From: an uncultured Phocaeicola sp.
GTDB taxonomy: Bacteria > Bacteroidota > Bacteroidia > Bacteroidales > Bacteroidaceae
Direction: 5' to 3'
Length of the DNA: 48,356 nt
NCBI GenBank assembly: GCA_944320855.1
Contig: CALUJF010000110.1
Coordinates: 1 to 48,356 of the forward strand
The position numbers and the translations under genes are program-made. Shown piece after piece: positions 31,793 through 39,999 of the stretch. Below the pieces are notes generated by a model. That model was not told the DNA's origin. It made no database searches and saw nothing but the letters and a program-made list of their open reading frames with translations. The first letter of the stretch is position 1, and each line of letters begins with the position of its first letter.

Positions 31793-34435
31793 TTATCTCT
31801 TTAATATTGTACGTCGTTCATTGTCATTCATTTCTTCTGCCGTTTGTTTCTCTTCGTCCTGTCGGGTTATCTCGGTAGGGTTTATGACACTTACGGACAA
31901 TCCCGTTTTTTTCAATTCCGTTATATACTGTTCGGTTTCCTTGATGTCAGCATCGAACATCGGAATGAGTTTTTGCGAATTGTACTCCGGACGTTCCCCC
32001 TTGCTTTGAGGGAGGCCTAATTCTCTTGCCATGGTTTCCGCATCGTTCATATAAGCATAATATTTGCCTTCATGCCTGAATAGGGCTATGGCTTCAGGTT
32101 GTTGGGCCTTAAATTCCATGCAGGCTGTCAGAAACCGCTCAGGCAGTTTGTCTGTCAGCTGGGCAGACTGGGTTCTTGGTCTGCTGCTTCTTGCTTTCTC
32201 CATTTCCGGTGCGTCACAGATGACTACACGTTCTCCGGCCCTGATCAGCTTGGGCAGGTAGTCGTCCAGTTTGTGGTAAGGAAACTCTGCCGATTGTGCA
32301 AATCCCCGTTCACCTCCTTCCGAAAGCTTTTGTATGGTAACTCCCAGTATGCTGGCTCCCTTTTCGGCATCATCATTGTACATACGGTAAAAGTCACCTT
32401 TCCGTACCAATTGCAGGGCATCAGGATGTTTTGCCTTTATCCTGTCCCAGGACTCCCGCTGTGCAGACGTTTCATTCTGTACCGTCTTTTCTGCACTGTC
32501 TTTTGTGGTCTCGGCAGTCTGCTGTCTTTCGGCATCCTTTTCCTGTTTCTCTCCGGCATGTTCATCCTGTGTCTGTCCCTGTTGCAGTATGTCTGCAAAC
32601 AGCGTTGCGGCAAGATTGCGTTTATACTCGTTCTTGTCCTCTGCCAGCCACATGCGTTGCCACTGCTGCGGAGTCAGGCTTCTCGGCTGCATACGGTTAC
32701 CGTCTATGGTAGCCGCACACTGGATACCGTCTTTCTTCGTCTTGAATACGCAGACTCTCTGTATGCGGTTCAGGTCTATGTCCCTGGTCTCTGTGCTGAA
32801 CAGATCAACCTTCAGGTCTGGTTTAATCTCAGCCAGCGCATAATACTTGTGTGCCAGTTCCATGCGTACCTTGTCAATGTCATCCATTGCCTGTTTCAGC
32901 GTGGTGAAGAAACGGTTTACGTCCTCCTTGTCCGGATAAACGCTGTATCCCGGTTCGTTCTCCGGTTTCAGATATAGGGCCCAGCGGTTCTTGTCGTCCT
33001 GCACCATCTGTATCTTGTCAAAGCATTTTTCATTGGCTTGTTTTACGGCTGAAGTAACGTCCAGCGTAGAGAGTACTTCCATTGTCCAGTTCTTCAGACG
33101 GGCCAGCGATACCTGTTTTTCTGCGAAATACGCATCATCGGGTCGGTAGCCCAAGGCACCGTCCGGATTGAAGAAACGCACGTTTTCTATACCTTCCAGT
33201 CGCAAGGCACGTTCGATACGAGCCTTGTTCATGCCCGGCACCTCATTATCCACTTCCGTAGAAGCTCCTGCGGGCAGTACCACGTCGGCCTTCTTGCCCT
33301 GACGGTCTATGACAAGCACGATGTTCTTGTCTTCCTTGCTTGGGTATCTGCTGATTTCATCTGCTACAAAGTAGTGCTTCGGGAGCTGGTCGCGCAGGTC
33401 GGTTGTCTTTTGTCTGTTGCGCAAGGTGGCATATTCTATTTTTTCGCCTTTTTCCGCTTTGTGAATCACCTCAAGGGCATTGTTCACGTCACTTTCCAAT
33501 GCGTCAATCAGGATAGGATTCTCCTTGAGTTCCCTGTTCCAGTAGTCCACCATCTTCCTGCTTTCTTCCGTCAGGCGTGCAGGCAGGCCAAGTTCAAGCA
33601 TCTTGATTCCGGATGCTATCTCTACCACCAGCCTTTCCTGTTTCAATGCATCTTCCGAAGGTGGCATACCGTTTTTCATCACCATACCTTCGCGTGCAAG
33701 CCTCTGCTGATGTCCGGTGGCACTCACTATCTGTCTCAAAGCTTCCTGTACATAGTCATGGTAATGCTTGAACTCTCGCTGGCGGGGCATATACACCGCA
33801 TCACGGTCTGTCTCATAGTGAGGCATACCGCTTCCGTCCGAACGTACAGGAACAAGATTGTCCCGCATTTTCAGCAGGAAGTCGTTGAATCGGATGTGCA
33901 GTTTGCGTTCATCGGATTCCGAATATCCATTCTCTGTAATCCCGCCGTCTGTTTTCAGTGCTATGTCATATCCTCTTTCGTCCACATAAGGGAATGTCGT
34001 CTGATCGATGTTGAACAGTGTTCGAATCTCCCTGTTGTGAATGCCTTTGTACTGTTCCTTCATTTCCGGCTCCAACAGGAGATAATCCCGTCGGGTGATG
34101 ATGTCCTCCGGATTGTTGCGGTTCACGTAGCGGTTCCAGTTGTAGTAGAGAAACGGCACACCCTGCTCATGTTCCCTTACCGATGTACCCCGTGCCTTGG
34201 CATCAGTGTACAGGGTAAACAGATTTGTCTTGCATCCTTTGCTGTCCGAATGCAGAGCCATAAACAAGGCGTTGAACGGACTGGCCGAAACTCCTTGCGG
34301 ATAGAGTCTCGGATAGTGTTTGCCGGCAGCATTGAGCCAGTGACCGTCGGCTTCCGAAGCGCCACTCAATGCTGATGAAAGCAGTTCTATTTGCTTTTGT
34401 GCGGCATTCTTCTCTATTTGCGACTTTTCTTTCAT
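31793..34435 (-). CDS. Polyvalent protein: ArdC-N-like domain with MutS-I-like repeats
   Basis: The 880-residue protein starts with an ArdC-N-like domain (about 45-170: SPFNALFMALHSDSKG, REHEQGVPFLYYNW, IRTLFNIDQT). A long helical middle carries DUF3945-like segments (VDVVLPAGASTEVDNE region and RRLTPQQWQRMWLAEDK). At 660-744 it has a unit like MutS domain I: IKAKHPDALQLVRKGDFYRMY, then ASILGVTIQKL and FPYHKLDDYLPKLIRAGERV. A diverged second unit spans about 770-850 (FKAQQPEAIALFRHEGKYY). MutS domain I recognises mismatched DNA, so this may bind distorted or single-stranded DNA. Such multi-domain proteins are injected or expressed early by mobile elements to counter host defences. Confidence 0.65.
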   Translation of the reverse strand: MKEKSQIEKNAAQKQIELLSSALSGASEADGHWLNAAGKHYPRLYPQGVSASPFNALFMALHSDSKGCKTNLFTLYTDAKARGTSVREHEQGVPFLYYNWNRYVNRNNPEDIITRRDYLLLEPEMKEQYKGIHNREIRTLFNIDQTTFPYVDERGYDIALKTDGGITENGYSESDERKLHIRFNDFLLKMRDNLVPVRSDGSGMPHYETDRDAVYMPRQREFKHYHDYVQEALRQIVSATGHQQRLAREGMVMKNGMPPSEDALKQERLVVEIASGIKMLELGLPARLTEESRKMVDYWNRELKENPILIDALESDVNNALEVIHKAEKGEKIEYATLRNRQKTTDLRDQLPKHYFVADEISRYPSKEDKNIVLVIDRQGKKADVVLPAGASTEVDNEVPGMNKARIERALRLEGIENVRFFNPDGALGYRPDDAYFAEKQVSLARLKNWTMEVLSTLDVTSAVKQANEKCFDKIQMVQDDKNRWALYLKPENEPGYSVYPDKEDVNRFFTTLKQAMDDIDKVRMELAHKYYALAEIKPDLKVDLFSTETRDIDLNRIQRVCVFKTKKDGIQCAATIDGNRMQPRSLTPQQWQRMWLAEDKNEYKRNLAATLFADILQQGQTQDEHAGEKQEKDAERQQTAETTKDSAEKTVQNETSAQRESWDRIKAKHPDALQLVRKGDFYRMYNDDAEKGASILGVTIQKLSEGGERGFAQSAEFPYHKLDDYLPKLIRAGERVVICDAPEMEKARSSRPRTQSAQLTDKLPERFLTACMEFKAQQPEAIALFRHEGKYYAYMNDAETMARELGLPQSKGERPEYNSQKLIPMFDADIKETEQYITELKKTGLSVSVINPTEITRQDEEKQTAEEMNDNERRTILKR

Positions 34436-34473
34436 ATTTGGATGTGTTTGTGTTGTTTATTTTTTTGTAGTTC

Positions 34474-36282
34474 TTACTGGATACCTCTGCTTCTGGCCGC
34501 AGTTTCCTGTTGTCCGCTGTCGTAGTTTTCCGCAGCCATCTGACGCAGCCTGTCGCTTTGGGCAAGAATGGCATTGGCCAGTGTGTTCAGGGGCACTGCG
34601 CCGCTACGATAGGCATCCGCTACTGTCGGACTGATCTGTATGGTACAGGGAACACGGTCTATCGTGGCAATCAGCGTGCAGCCCTGCAATACCGGATTTA
34701 CGATACGTGGATTCAATGGTTCGTCCGCATAGCGTTTGTATTGTACGTTTCCGCTTTCTCTACGTGGATATCCGTCAACTTCGCTCTGTTGATTTGACAG
34801 TGCTTCCTTGCCGGCCTTGTTCAGCAGATTTGCACCGCCAAGTCCCATGAGCAGCATCTTCAGCAGCGGGTTCCGGACAAACAGTCCTGCTACGATACTG
34901 GCTATCGGCAAAAGGTTGTCCTTCAGTCCGAGGGATTTCGTCTTGCCCGTAAAGAGCCCCAGCAGCATATCCGGCAGCATGGCTATGATATAACCCAGGT
35001 TACCGGCCACTTTTCCCATTCCGTCAAGACCGAATGAGCGCAAAAGCCCGTCCCAGCCGTTTGTATTGGTATGTTCCGCTTGTTCTTCCGTTTCTTCCCG
35101 CGTACCGACGGCAGCTTCGTCGTCTTTGACATTTTGTCCGTTGTATCCGCTTGTCGGTGTTTCCGTATTTTTCATTGTCTGTTCCCTTACTTCGCTTTCC
35201 GTGTTGTCCTTCAGCATTTCCTGTTCTTTCAGATAGGCATCCTCATATCCGGGAGCTACTACCAGCGGAACATCTTTGTACTGCTCTTTGCGTTCTTTTC
35301 CCGGCATACTGTAGTTCTTCATCCATGCCGGCTTTTCATTTTCTTTCTTGCTCCAATCCATAAAACTGAAATTGATGACAGGTATTTTATTTCTCAGCTG
35401 TCCGTTGACTTGGGCAATAAGTTTATTGTCCTTGGCTGGAATCATGGTCGCTTCTTTGCGGAACATATCAAATACATTGTTCTCCTTTCCGAACACACCT
35501 TTGCTGATACATTCCTCTACGGATTGTTCCCGGGGAGTTTCAGGCACAAGACTGTCAGCTGCAGCGGTCAGTACCACATCCACACCCACGAATCTGGCAA
35601 GCGAAGCCCACGATCCGGCACCTCCCAGCATTATGGCATCTGCCGAAGCACCCAGTACATTTCCGGCACCTTTTTCCAGCGTACAGGGATGATAGGCTGC
35701 CTCGCTGCGTGATTCAATCTCTTCTGCCAGTGGCGAACGTCCCAGTGACTGTGCCAGTCCCAGCAGACTCGATTGTCCGGCCTTTCGGATAATGTACTCG
35801 GCCGATGACTTGGGTATCCGGTCATTCACCAGTTTGTCCACCATCAGCCGGTCCAAGCGGTAATCCAGATAGGCATACGCCAGGTCGCATCCCAGTTTTT
35901 CCGAAAGGGCATCATAACGTTCACGTCCTATTTCAGCCACTACGGTTTCGCGCCACTGCCCGGCCATACAGGCCAGGTCACGCTGGATATCATCCGAGGC
36001 CAGGATGCGTTCCTTACACATTCCTATATACTCTTCCGTAGTCTTTGAGTTCCATTCGCCCGTCAGTTTGAGTGTCTGGTACGGGTCTCCTAAAGGTTGT
36101 CCCGCAGTCGCCATCATACTGAGAATACCGCTGGCAGAGGTAGAGTATTCTTTCATTTCCTCCACCTGCTTACTGTTGAGAAAAGCCTGTGTTTCATTTA
36201 TTACCGGTACCAGGTAACAGCGGAAATAACTGCCCGTGAGAGCCTCCATTTCCGCAAACCGTCTGCTATTGATTCCGTCCAT
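34474..36282 (-). CDS. Large unknown ICE protein with a glycine-rich membrane region
   Basis: The 602-residue protein is helical and polar for the first 190 residues (for example KLGCDLAYAYLDYRLDRLM). Glycine/alanine-rich stretches follow (GGAGSWASLARFVGVDVVLTAA) and an acidic, low-complexity linker (TESEVREQTMKNTETPTSG). Hydrophobic helices lie at about 435-490 (LGYIIAMLPDMLLGLF; LLPIASIVAGLFV; LLKMLLMGLGGANLL). The last 70 residues contain PCTIQISPTVADAYRSG and a Q-rich end. I do not recognise the family. It starts 17 bases after the -1 frame of the M23 gene ends, so it is in the same operon. Confidence 0.6.
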   Translation of the reverse strand: MDGINSRRFAEMEALTGSYFRCYLVPVINETQAFLNSKQVEEMKEYSTSASGILSMMATAGQPLGDPYQTLKLTGEWNSKTTEEYIGMCKERILASDDIQRDLACMAGQWRETVVAEIGRERYDALSEKLGCDLAYAYLDYRLDRLMVDKLVNDRIPKSSAEYIIRKAGQSSLLGLAQSLGRSPLAEEIESRSEAAYHPCTLEKGAGNVLGASADAIMLGGAGSWASLARFVGVDVVLTAAADSLVPETPREQSVEECISKGVFGKENNVFDMFRKEATMIPAKDNKLIAQVNGQLRNKIPVINFSFMDWSKKENEKPAWMKNYSMPGKERKEQYKDVPLVVAPGYEDAYLKEQEMLKDNTESEVREQTMKNTETPTSGYNGQNVKDDEAAVGTREETEEQAEHTNTNGWDGLLRSFGLDGMGKVAGNLGYIIAMLPDMLLGLFTGKTKSLGLKDNLLPIASIVAGLFVRNPLLKMLLMGLGGANLLNKAGKEALSNQQSEVDGYPRRESGNVQYKRYADEPLNPRIVNPVLQGCTLIATIDRVPCTIQISPTVADAYRSGAVPLNTLANAILAQSDRLRQMAAENYDSGQQETAARSRGIQ

Positions 36283-36299
36283 ATCTTGTCATTGTTTCG

Positions 36300-36634
36300 C
36301 TATACCATGTTTATCTGTTTGAGCAGTTGCTCCTTGGTCTGCTCGATGGCATGGTGATATACTTCCATCTGTCTTGGAAAATATTCTTCCAGCCATTTGT
36401 CCTTCTCTATGTTGTCCTGTAGGAAACGAACTGCCTGTTCACGTTCTATTTCCACCGAAGCTTCTCCTTCATCATGGTTGTTGAACCATGCCTTTGTCCA
36501 CCAGCGTATGCCGAACCTGTCAGGATATACAGAAACTATTCTCGGGATGTCGAAACTCTGGATATCTATATCCAGACCCGCCAGCGGATCGATTACTCCT
36601 CCGCTGGCTACTGCTTCGTTACGGAGTTTTTTTT
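36300..36634 (-). other. Probable C-terminal extension of the M23 protein in the -1 frame
   Basis: The -1 frame is open from a TGA at the end of the M23 domain to TAG 36300-36302, about 110 codons. It reads as ordinary protein: KKLRNEAVASGGVIDPLAGL, then FGIRWWTKAWFNNHDEGEAS and EQTKEQLLKQINMV. It has no usable start codon near its upstream end. It follows directly on the A9 run (minus strand; plus T9 at 36627-36635), where a one-base backward slip or one extra A would join it to the 0 frame. Confidence 0.7.
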
Positions 36635-37435
36635 TAAGCCCTCATCAGTCGTACTCAGAAATATTTCGTGTCTGAGTGCCAGATAGTTCAGGAAATCCCC
36701 GATAAGCAGGTTCTGTACCTTGCCGGCCAGTGGAAGGGCTCTGTGTCCGAGTCCCAGAGGATTGGCCAGGCTGGGCATTCTCTCATAGAAATACTCCTTT
36801 ACGGCTCCCATGGTGAACAGATGACGCAGGCTCTGTTCCGTATGCTCCGGTAGTGTATATGCACCTGATCTCAGGTCATCCATATAAAGGGGAAGGAAGC
36901 GGAGCATCAGTTTTTCTATTTCCTCTCTGTCATTCTCATAGTCGGTAGCTACGGTCATTCCTTCCTCGTCAAAGTCTGCCGCGCTGCCGGTTGCCTGTCT
37001 GGCTGCCCTGATGTTTCCGTACAGCATGGTCAGAAATTCTAGCGGATTCAGTTCTTCTCCCTTAAAGCGGGTTTCCAGATGCAGCAGGTCGCCGCTTAGT
37101 GCCACTGTCTGTCCGGCTTTTACACGCTGTCCGAACTGCGCGAAAACATTCGACAGATGCCCGTAGGTCACTTCATAACCCCCATATCGGATGGTCTGAC
37201 AGATACCGTGTATCGGATTATTGGACACGCCCGACACGATACCGTCCGCAAGGGCTGACAGCATCCGGCAGCGCACGCTGAAGTCAATGCCGTGATGAAA
37301 GAACTTTTCTCCAGTTGTCGGATGTACCTGTTCGCCATATCCAAGCGACATTTCCACATCTTTTCCCTGTGCTTCCTCAAACGGCATACAGTAGCCGCTT
37401 TTCGAGTGCAGGATCATTTCTTCTGTATATTTCAT
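36608..37435 (-). CDS. M23-family peptidase, 0-frame product
   Basis: The 275-residue 0-frame product has an M23 domain in residues 15-135 (HHGIDFSV, YGHLS, HLETRF), with the zinc histidines in expected positions. A helical region follows (REEIEKLMLRFLPLYMDDLR). It ends TTDEGLKKNSVTKQ soon after an A9 tract. The ending is abrupt and the -1 frame continues cleanly, so the full protein may be about 378 residues. It has no signal peptide and is the second M23 protein of this operon. Confidence 0.75.
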   Translation of the reverse strand: MKYTEEMILHSKSGYCMPFEEAQGKDVEMSLGYGEQVHPTTGEKFFHHGIDFSVRCRMLSALADGIVSGVSNNPIHGICQTIRYGGYEVTYGHLSNVFAQFGQRVKAGQTVALSGDLLHLETRFKGEELNPLEFLTMLYGNIRAARQATGSAADFDEEGMTVATDYENDREEIEKLMLRFLPLYMDDLRSGAYTLPEHTEQSLRHLFTMGAVKEYFYERMPSLANPLGLGHRALPLAGKVQNLLIGDFLNYLALRHEIFLSTTDEGLKKNSVTKQ

Positions 37436-37456
37436 ATCTTGTATTGTTTTTTAGTC

Positions 37457-38122
37457 CTATCTTCTCATGCCCCCCGGTCGCACTTGCTCTTCTTCCCGAG
37501 TGATCTCTGTCTGTTTCCTTGTTGCATTTTCCGGTGACTCGGTACGGAAAACACCGGCATTGTTACCGATAAGCATCATTCCCAGCAGTGCACCGGCAAT
37601 TTTGCCGAGCCATCCGAAACGGCCGAATACAAGGAATGCGGCCGCTACCAGCCCTGCGATACTCAGGCCTGATACATTTCCGCGTCCCAGATTGCCAAAA
37701 AAGTTTCCTATCATCGTTCCAAGTCCTCCGCTTGTCGTTTCTTTCAGGAAGTTTGATACTCCGTCCAGTTTTCCGTCAAGTCCGGATACAGTTTCTGTCA
37801 CTGTATCCATTGCTGCTCCGGCTTTCTCCTTCAGGGCTTTCATCTCCTCGGTCGTTCCAGCAAGGGTATCTGTAGCTTTTTTGCCTACTACAGCTTCGCT
37901 CACAATTCTTGCTACACTTTTGTCCGATGTCAGCTTTTCCCAGCCTACATAGCCTACAGCGCCTGTTACCGTAGCTGTTTTGATTGCATGGCCGGCCGTG
38001 CGCAGTGTTCTTGTAGGGTGCAATATTGCGCTTCCGGCTGTTTTCCCAGTCTCGGCAGCAGCTGTTCCTACACCTTTGGCTGCCTTACCGCCGTATTTTA
38101 ATAAAGTGCTCCAAAATCCCAT
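37457..38122 (-). CDS. Membrane protein with alanine/glycine-rich helices
   Basis: The 221-residue protein opens MGFWSTLLKYGGKAAKGVGTA with amphipathic Gly/Ala spacing. A second hydrophobic segment at about 75 (ATVTGAVGYVGW) precedes a coiled-coil-like middle (LDGKLDGVSNFLKETTSG). Two membrane helices lie at about 150-195 (SGLSIAGLVAAAFLVFGRFGW; IAGALLGMMLIGNNAG). The tail is charged (TRKQTEITREEEQVRPGGM). In position and style it resembles accessory membrane proteins of conjugative elements; the family is not recognised. Confidence 0.55.
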   Translation of the reverse strand: MGFWSTLLKYGGKAAKGVGTAAAETGKTAGSAILHPTRTLRTAGHAIKTATVTGAVGYVGWEKLTSDKSVARIVSEAVVGKKATDTLAGTTEEMKALKEKAGAAMDTVTETVSGLDGKLDGVSNFLKETTSGGLGTMIGNFFGNLGRGNVSGLSIAGLVAAAFLVFGRFGWLGKIAGALLGMMLIGNNAGVFRTESPENATRKQTEITREEEQVRPGGMRR

Positions 38123-38135
38123 ATCTTTTCGTATA

Positions 38136-38819
38136 TTAAGGTCTTACATTCTTTCCAGCCTGTTTCCACCGTCTTTTTGCCGCTTCCACAATGTCCCGCT
38201 TGTCTGCTACCGGCCGTGCGCCTTCGTCTATCTCCAGCCAGATGTCACCAAGCGTTGTGTACTTCACGGCTTTCGTGAGCCGTTGCAGCTTCTGGTTCAT
38301 CATCCTGAGTTTGGGACGGATGCCGAATACGATTTCCATCCGTTCCTTTTCGGTCATCTTGTTGTCGGAAATACAGACAGACCGTATGTCATTTACAATT
38401 TCCACACTGTTAAGTATAAGTTCCCTGTATATGGTATTCCGTCTGGCTGATAGGGCCACGGCTACGGCGTTCGGAGAGTTCCGTGCCAGTTGCCGGCTGA
38501 AATCACCCATATTGTCCGTCAGTTTGGATACCTCGTGGTAGAATCCGTATGTTTGTGCCGCATAGCTGACTATCGAGCGGAACGAGTCCAGATAGTTGTT
38601 GAACTCACGCTGCAGGTTGGTCGTGGCTTCCACTTCTTCCTTGGTCCAGATATGTCCGGTTGTCTGCATCAGCATGACCTTCTCCTGGTTCTTCAGTTCC
38701 TTTTCCGCTTTCTCTGTGTACAGCAGTATCATACCGGCAAGTACCGGGTCATTCTGCGCCCGGACTTTTGACAGTCCAGTACACAGCAGAAGTGCCATTA
38801 TTAATATTATCCTGTCCAT
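38136..38819 (-). CDS. Secreted helical protein, paralogue 1
   Basis: The 227-residue protein has a signal peptide (MDRIILIMALLLCTGLSKVRA, then QND) and a helical mature part. It shares architecture with the next upstream gene (38831-39520): both have a YLD/YLK-type helix, the NxxYRE/NLYIE helix pair, V-x-Y-x-T-L-x-D-x-W (here VKYTTLGDIWLEI) and a final RRWK/RRA basic helix. It probably arose by duplication. Function unknown; likely periplasmic. It overlaps no neighbour. Confidence 0.65.
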   Translation of the reverse strand: MDRIILIMALLLCTGLSKVRAQNDPVLAGMILLYTEKAEKELKNQEKVMLMQTTGHIWTKEEVEATTNLQREFNNYLDSFRSIVSYAAQTYGFYHEVSKLTDNMGDFSRQLARNSPNAVAVALSARRNTIYRELILNSVEIVNDIRSVCISDNKMTEKERMEIVFGIRPKLRMMNQKLQRLTKAVKYTTLGDIWLEIDEGARPVADKRDIVEAAKRRWKQAGKNVRP

Positions 38820-38830
38820 CTCGCCTTGTT

Positions 38831-39520
38831 TTATCGTGTCATGGCAGCAGCCCTTCTCCAGCGCGACATGGCTGTCCGGGCCACTTCTCCGTTATTCCGT
38901 TCTATCATTCCTGCCGTCACGTTGTTCCATACGTCATTCAGTGTATAATAGCGTACACTCAGATAGAGCAGATGCAGCTTACGGCTGAAAGCCGACAGCT
39001 TGTCGTTCAGTGCCCACAGTGTCTTGCTGCGCTCTGCTCCGGTCAGCATGTTCTCTGTTCCCCCCTTGGCCACAGCATCGTTCAGCAGCGTAAACACAGA
39101 CACCAGTTCGGTTGCCGTCTCTATATACAGGTTGTTCATGCTCATTCCGGCTACAATACCCTGCGGATTGTCACGTACGGCTTTGGCAAGTTTTCCCAGT
39201 GTAAGAAAAATCCGCACGCCGTCGTTGTACAGATGGGTACAGGCTTTCAGCGACGATGCATAGCCGTTTACGGTCTTCAGATAGCTGTTGTACTGTTTTT
39301 CCCATTGGTGGATGCGGTTGAACTCAGCCGCTATCGTATTCTGTAGCAGTGCCGTCTGTGTCTGCCCCTTAATCTGCTTTTCTATCTGTCCGTTTATCAG
39401 GTCATTGCCCTCGGCCAGTGCCATCCATTCCAGAGGATTCGAAGCAGCTACCTGTGCATGGAGCGCCTGTGGAACTATAATGGCAAGTGCCATCAGTATG
39501 CTAATGATTGGTAATCTCAT
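38831..39520 (-). CDS. Secreted helical protein, paralogue 2
   Basis: I start at ATG 39520 (MRLPIISILMALAIIVPQALHA, cleaved before Q), giving 229 residues; the longer upstream in-frame ATG lies inside the PH-domain gene. It overlaps the end of that gene by about 20 bases. The mature part is helical, with YNSYLKTVNGYASSLKACTH and VRYYTLNDVWNNV, closely matching the pattern of 38136-38819. It is probably periplasmic. The pair is part of the ICE operon, perhaps as a channel or mating-pair component. Confidence 0.65.
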   Translation of the reverse strand: MRLPIISILMALAIIVPQALHAQVAASNPLEWMALAEGNDLINGQIEKQIKGQTQTALLQNTIAAEFNRIHQWEKQYNSYLKTVNGYASSLKACTHLYNDGVRIFLTLGKLAKAVRDNPQGIVAGMSMNNLYIETATELVSVFTLLNDAVAKGGTENMLTGAERSKTLWALNDKLSAFSRKLHLLYLSVRYYTLNDVWNNVTAGMIERNNGEVARTAMSRWRRAAAMTR

Positions 39521-39986
39521 ATATTCCCTTTTTTCGTTTATTGTATTCCACACGTTCGCGTATCAGAGTCACGATCCTGTCACTGCGTTTCATTCCCAGC
39601 AGGTCAAGCCGTGGCGTGTTCCGGTCCATCGAGAGGATGCTTACCGTTTTCAGTCCGCATATCTGTTGTAGGATACTCTGTTTCTCCTGGAAGTCCACGA
39701 TGCGGTACAGTTCCATATAATCCACCTTTCTTAGCAGAATACCGCGCTCGCATACAAGCTGTTCGGCTGTGATGTCATAACGTATTCTGCGCAGATAGAT
39801 GTACCGGTAAAGCAGTACAAGAAGCGCAAATGCAGATATTGTGGTCGCCATGCTTACGAGAGGCATGTTTTCCATACCTCCGTATATCAGTCCGGCAACA
39901 CAGACCGACATCAGTGGCAGTTCATTGATGACAAACTGCACCGGATGCGGCCGGAAGTTGATGATATTGTAATGTGTCATTTGCAT
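39501..39986 (-). CDS. Membrane protein with bacterial PH-like (bPH2) domain
   Basis: The 161-residue protein has two hydrophobic helices (VQFVINELPLMSVCVAGLIYG; SMATTISAFALLVLLYRYIYL) and then a cytoplasmic beta-rich domain. That domain has the signature of bacterial PH-like YdbS/YdbT proteins: RRIRYDITAEQLVCERGILLRKVDYMELYRIVDF. The motif GILxRKxxxMELYRIxD is well conserved in this family. The role in the element is unknown; PH-like membrane proteins may organise envelope structures. Confidence 0.7.
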   Translation of the reverse strand: MQMTHYNIINFRPHPVQFVINELPLMSVCVAGLIYGGMENMPLVSMATTISAFALLVLLYRYIYLRRIRYDITAEQLVCERGILLRKVDYMELYRIVDFQEKQSILQQICGLKTVSILSMDRNTPRLDLLGMKRSDRIVTLIRERVEYNKRKKGIYEITNH

Positions 39987-39999
39987 AGGCTGGCTCTGT

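Noticed and set aside
33374-34375. Long plus-strand open frame opposite the polyvalent protein gene
   Set aside because: It is a 333-codon antisense shadow; composition is rich in Cys, Phe and Val without domain pattern, and the opposite strand has clear domains.
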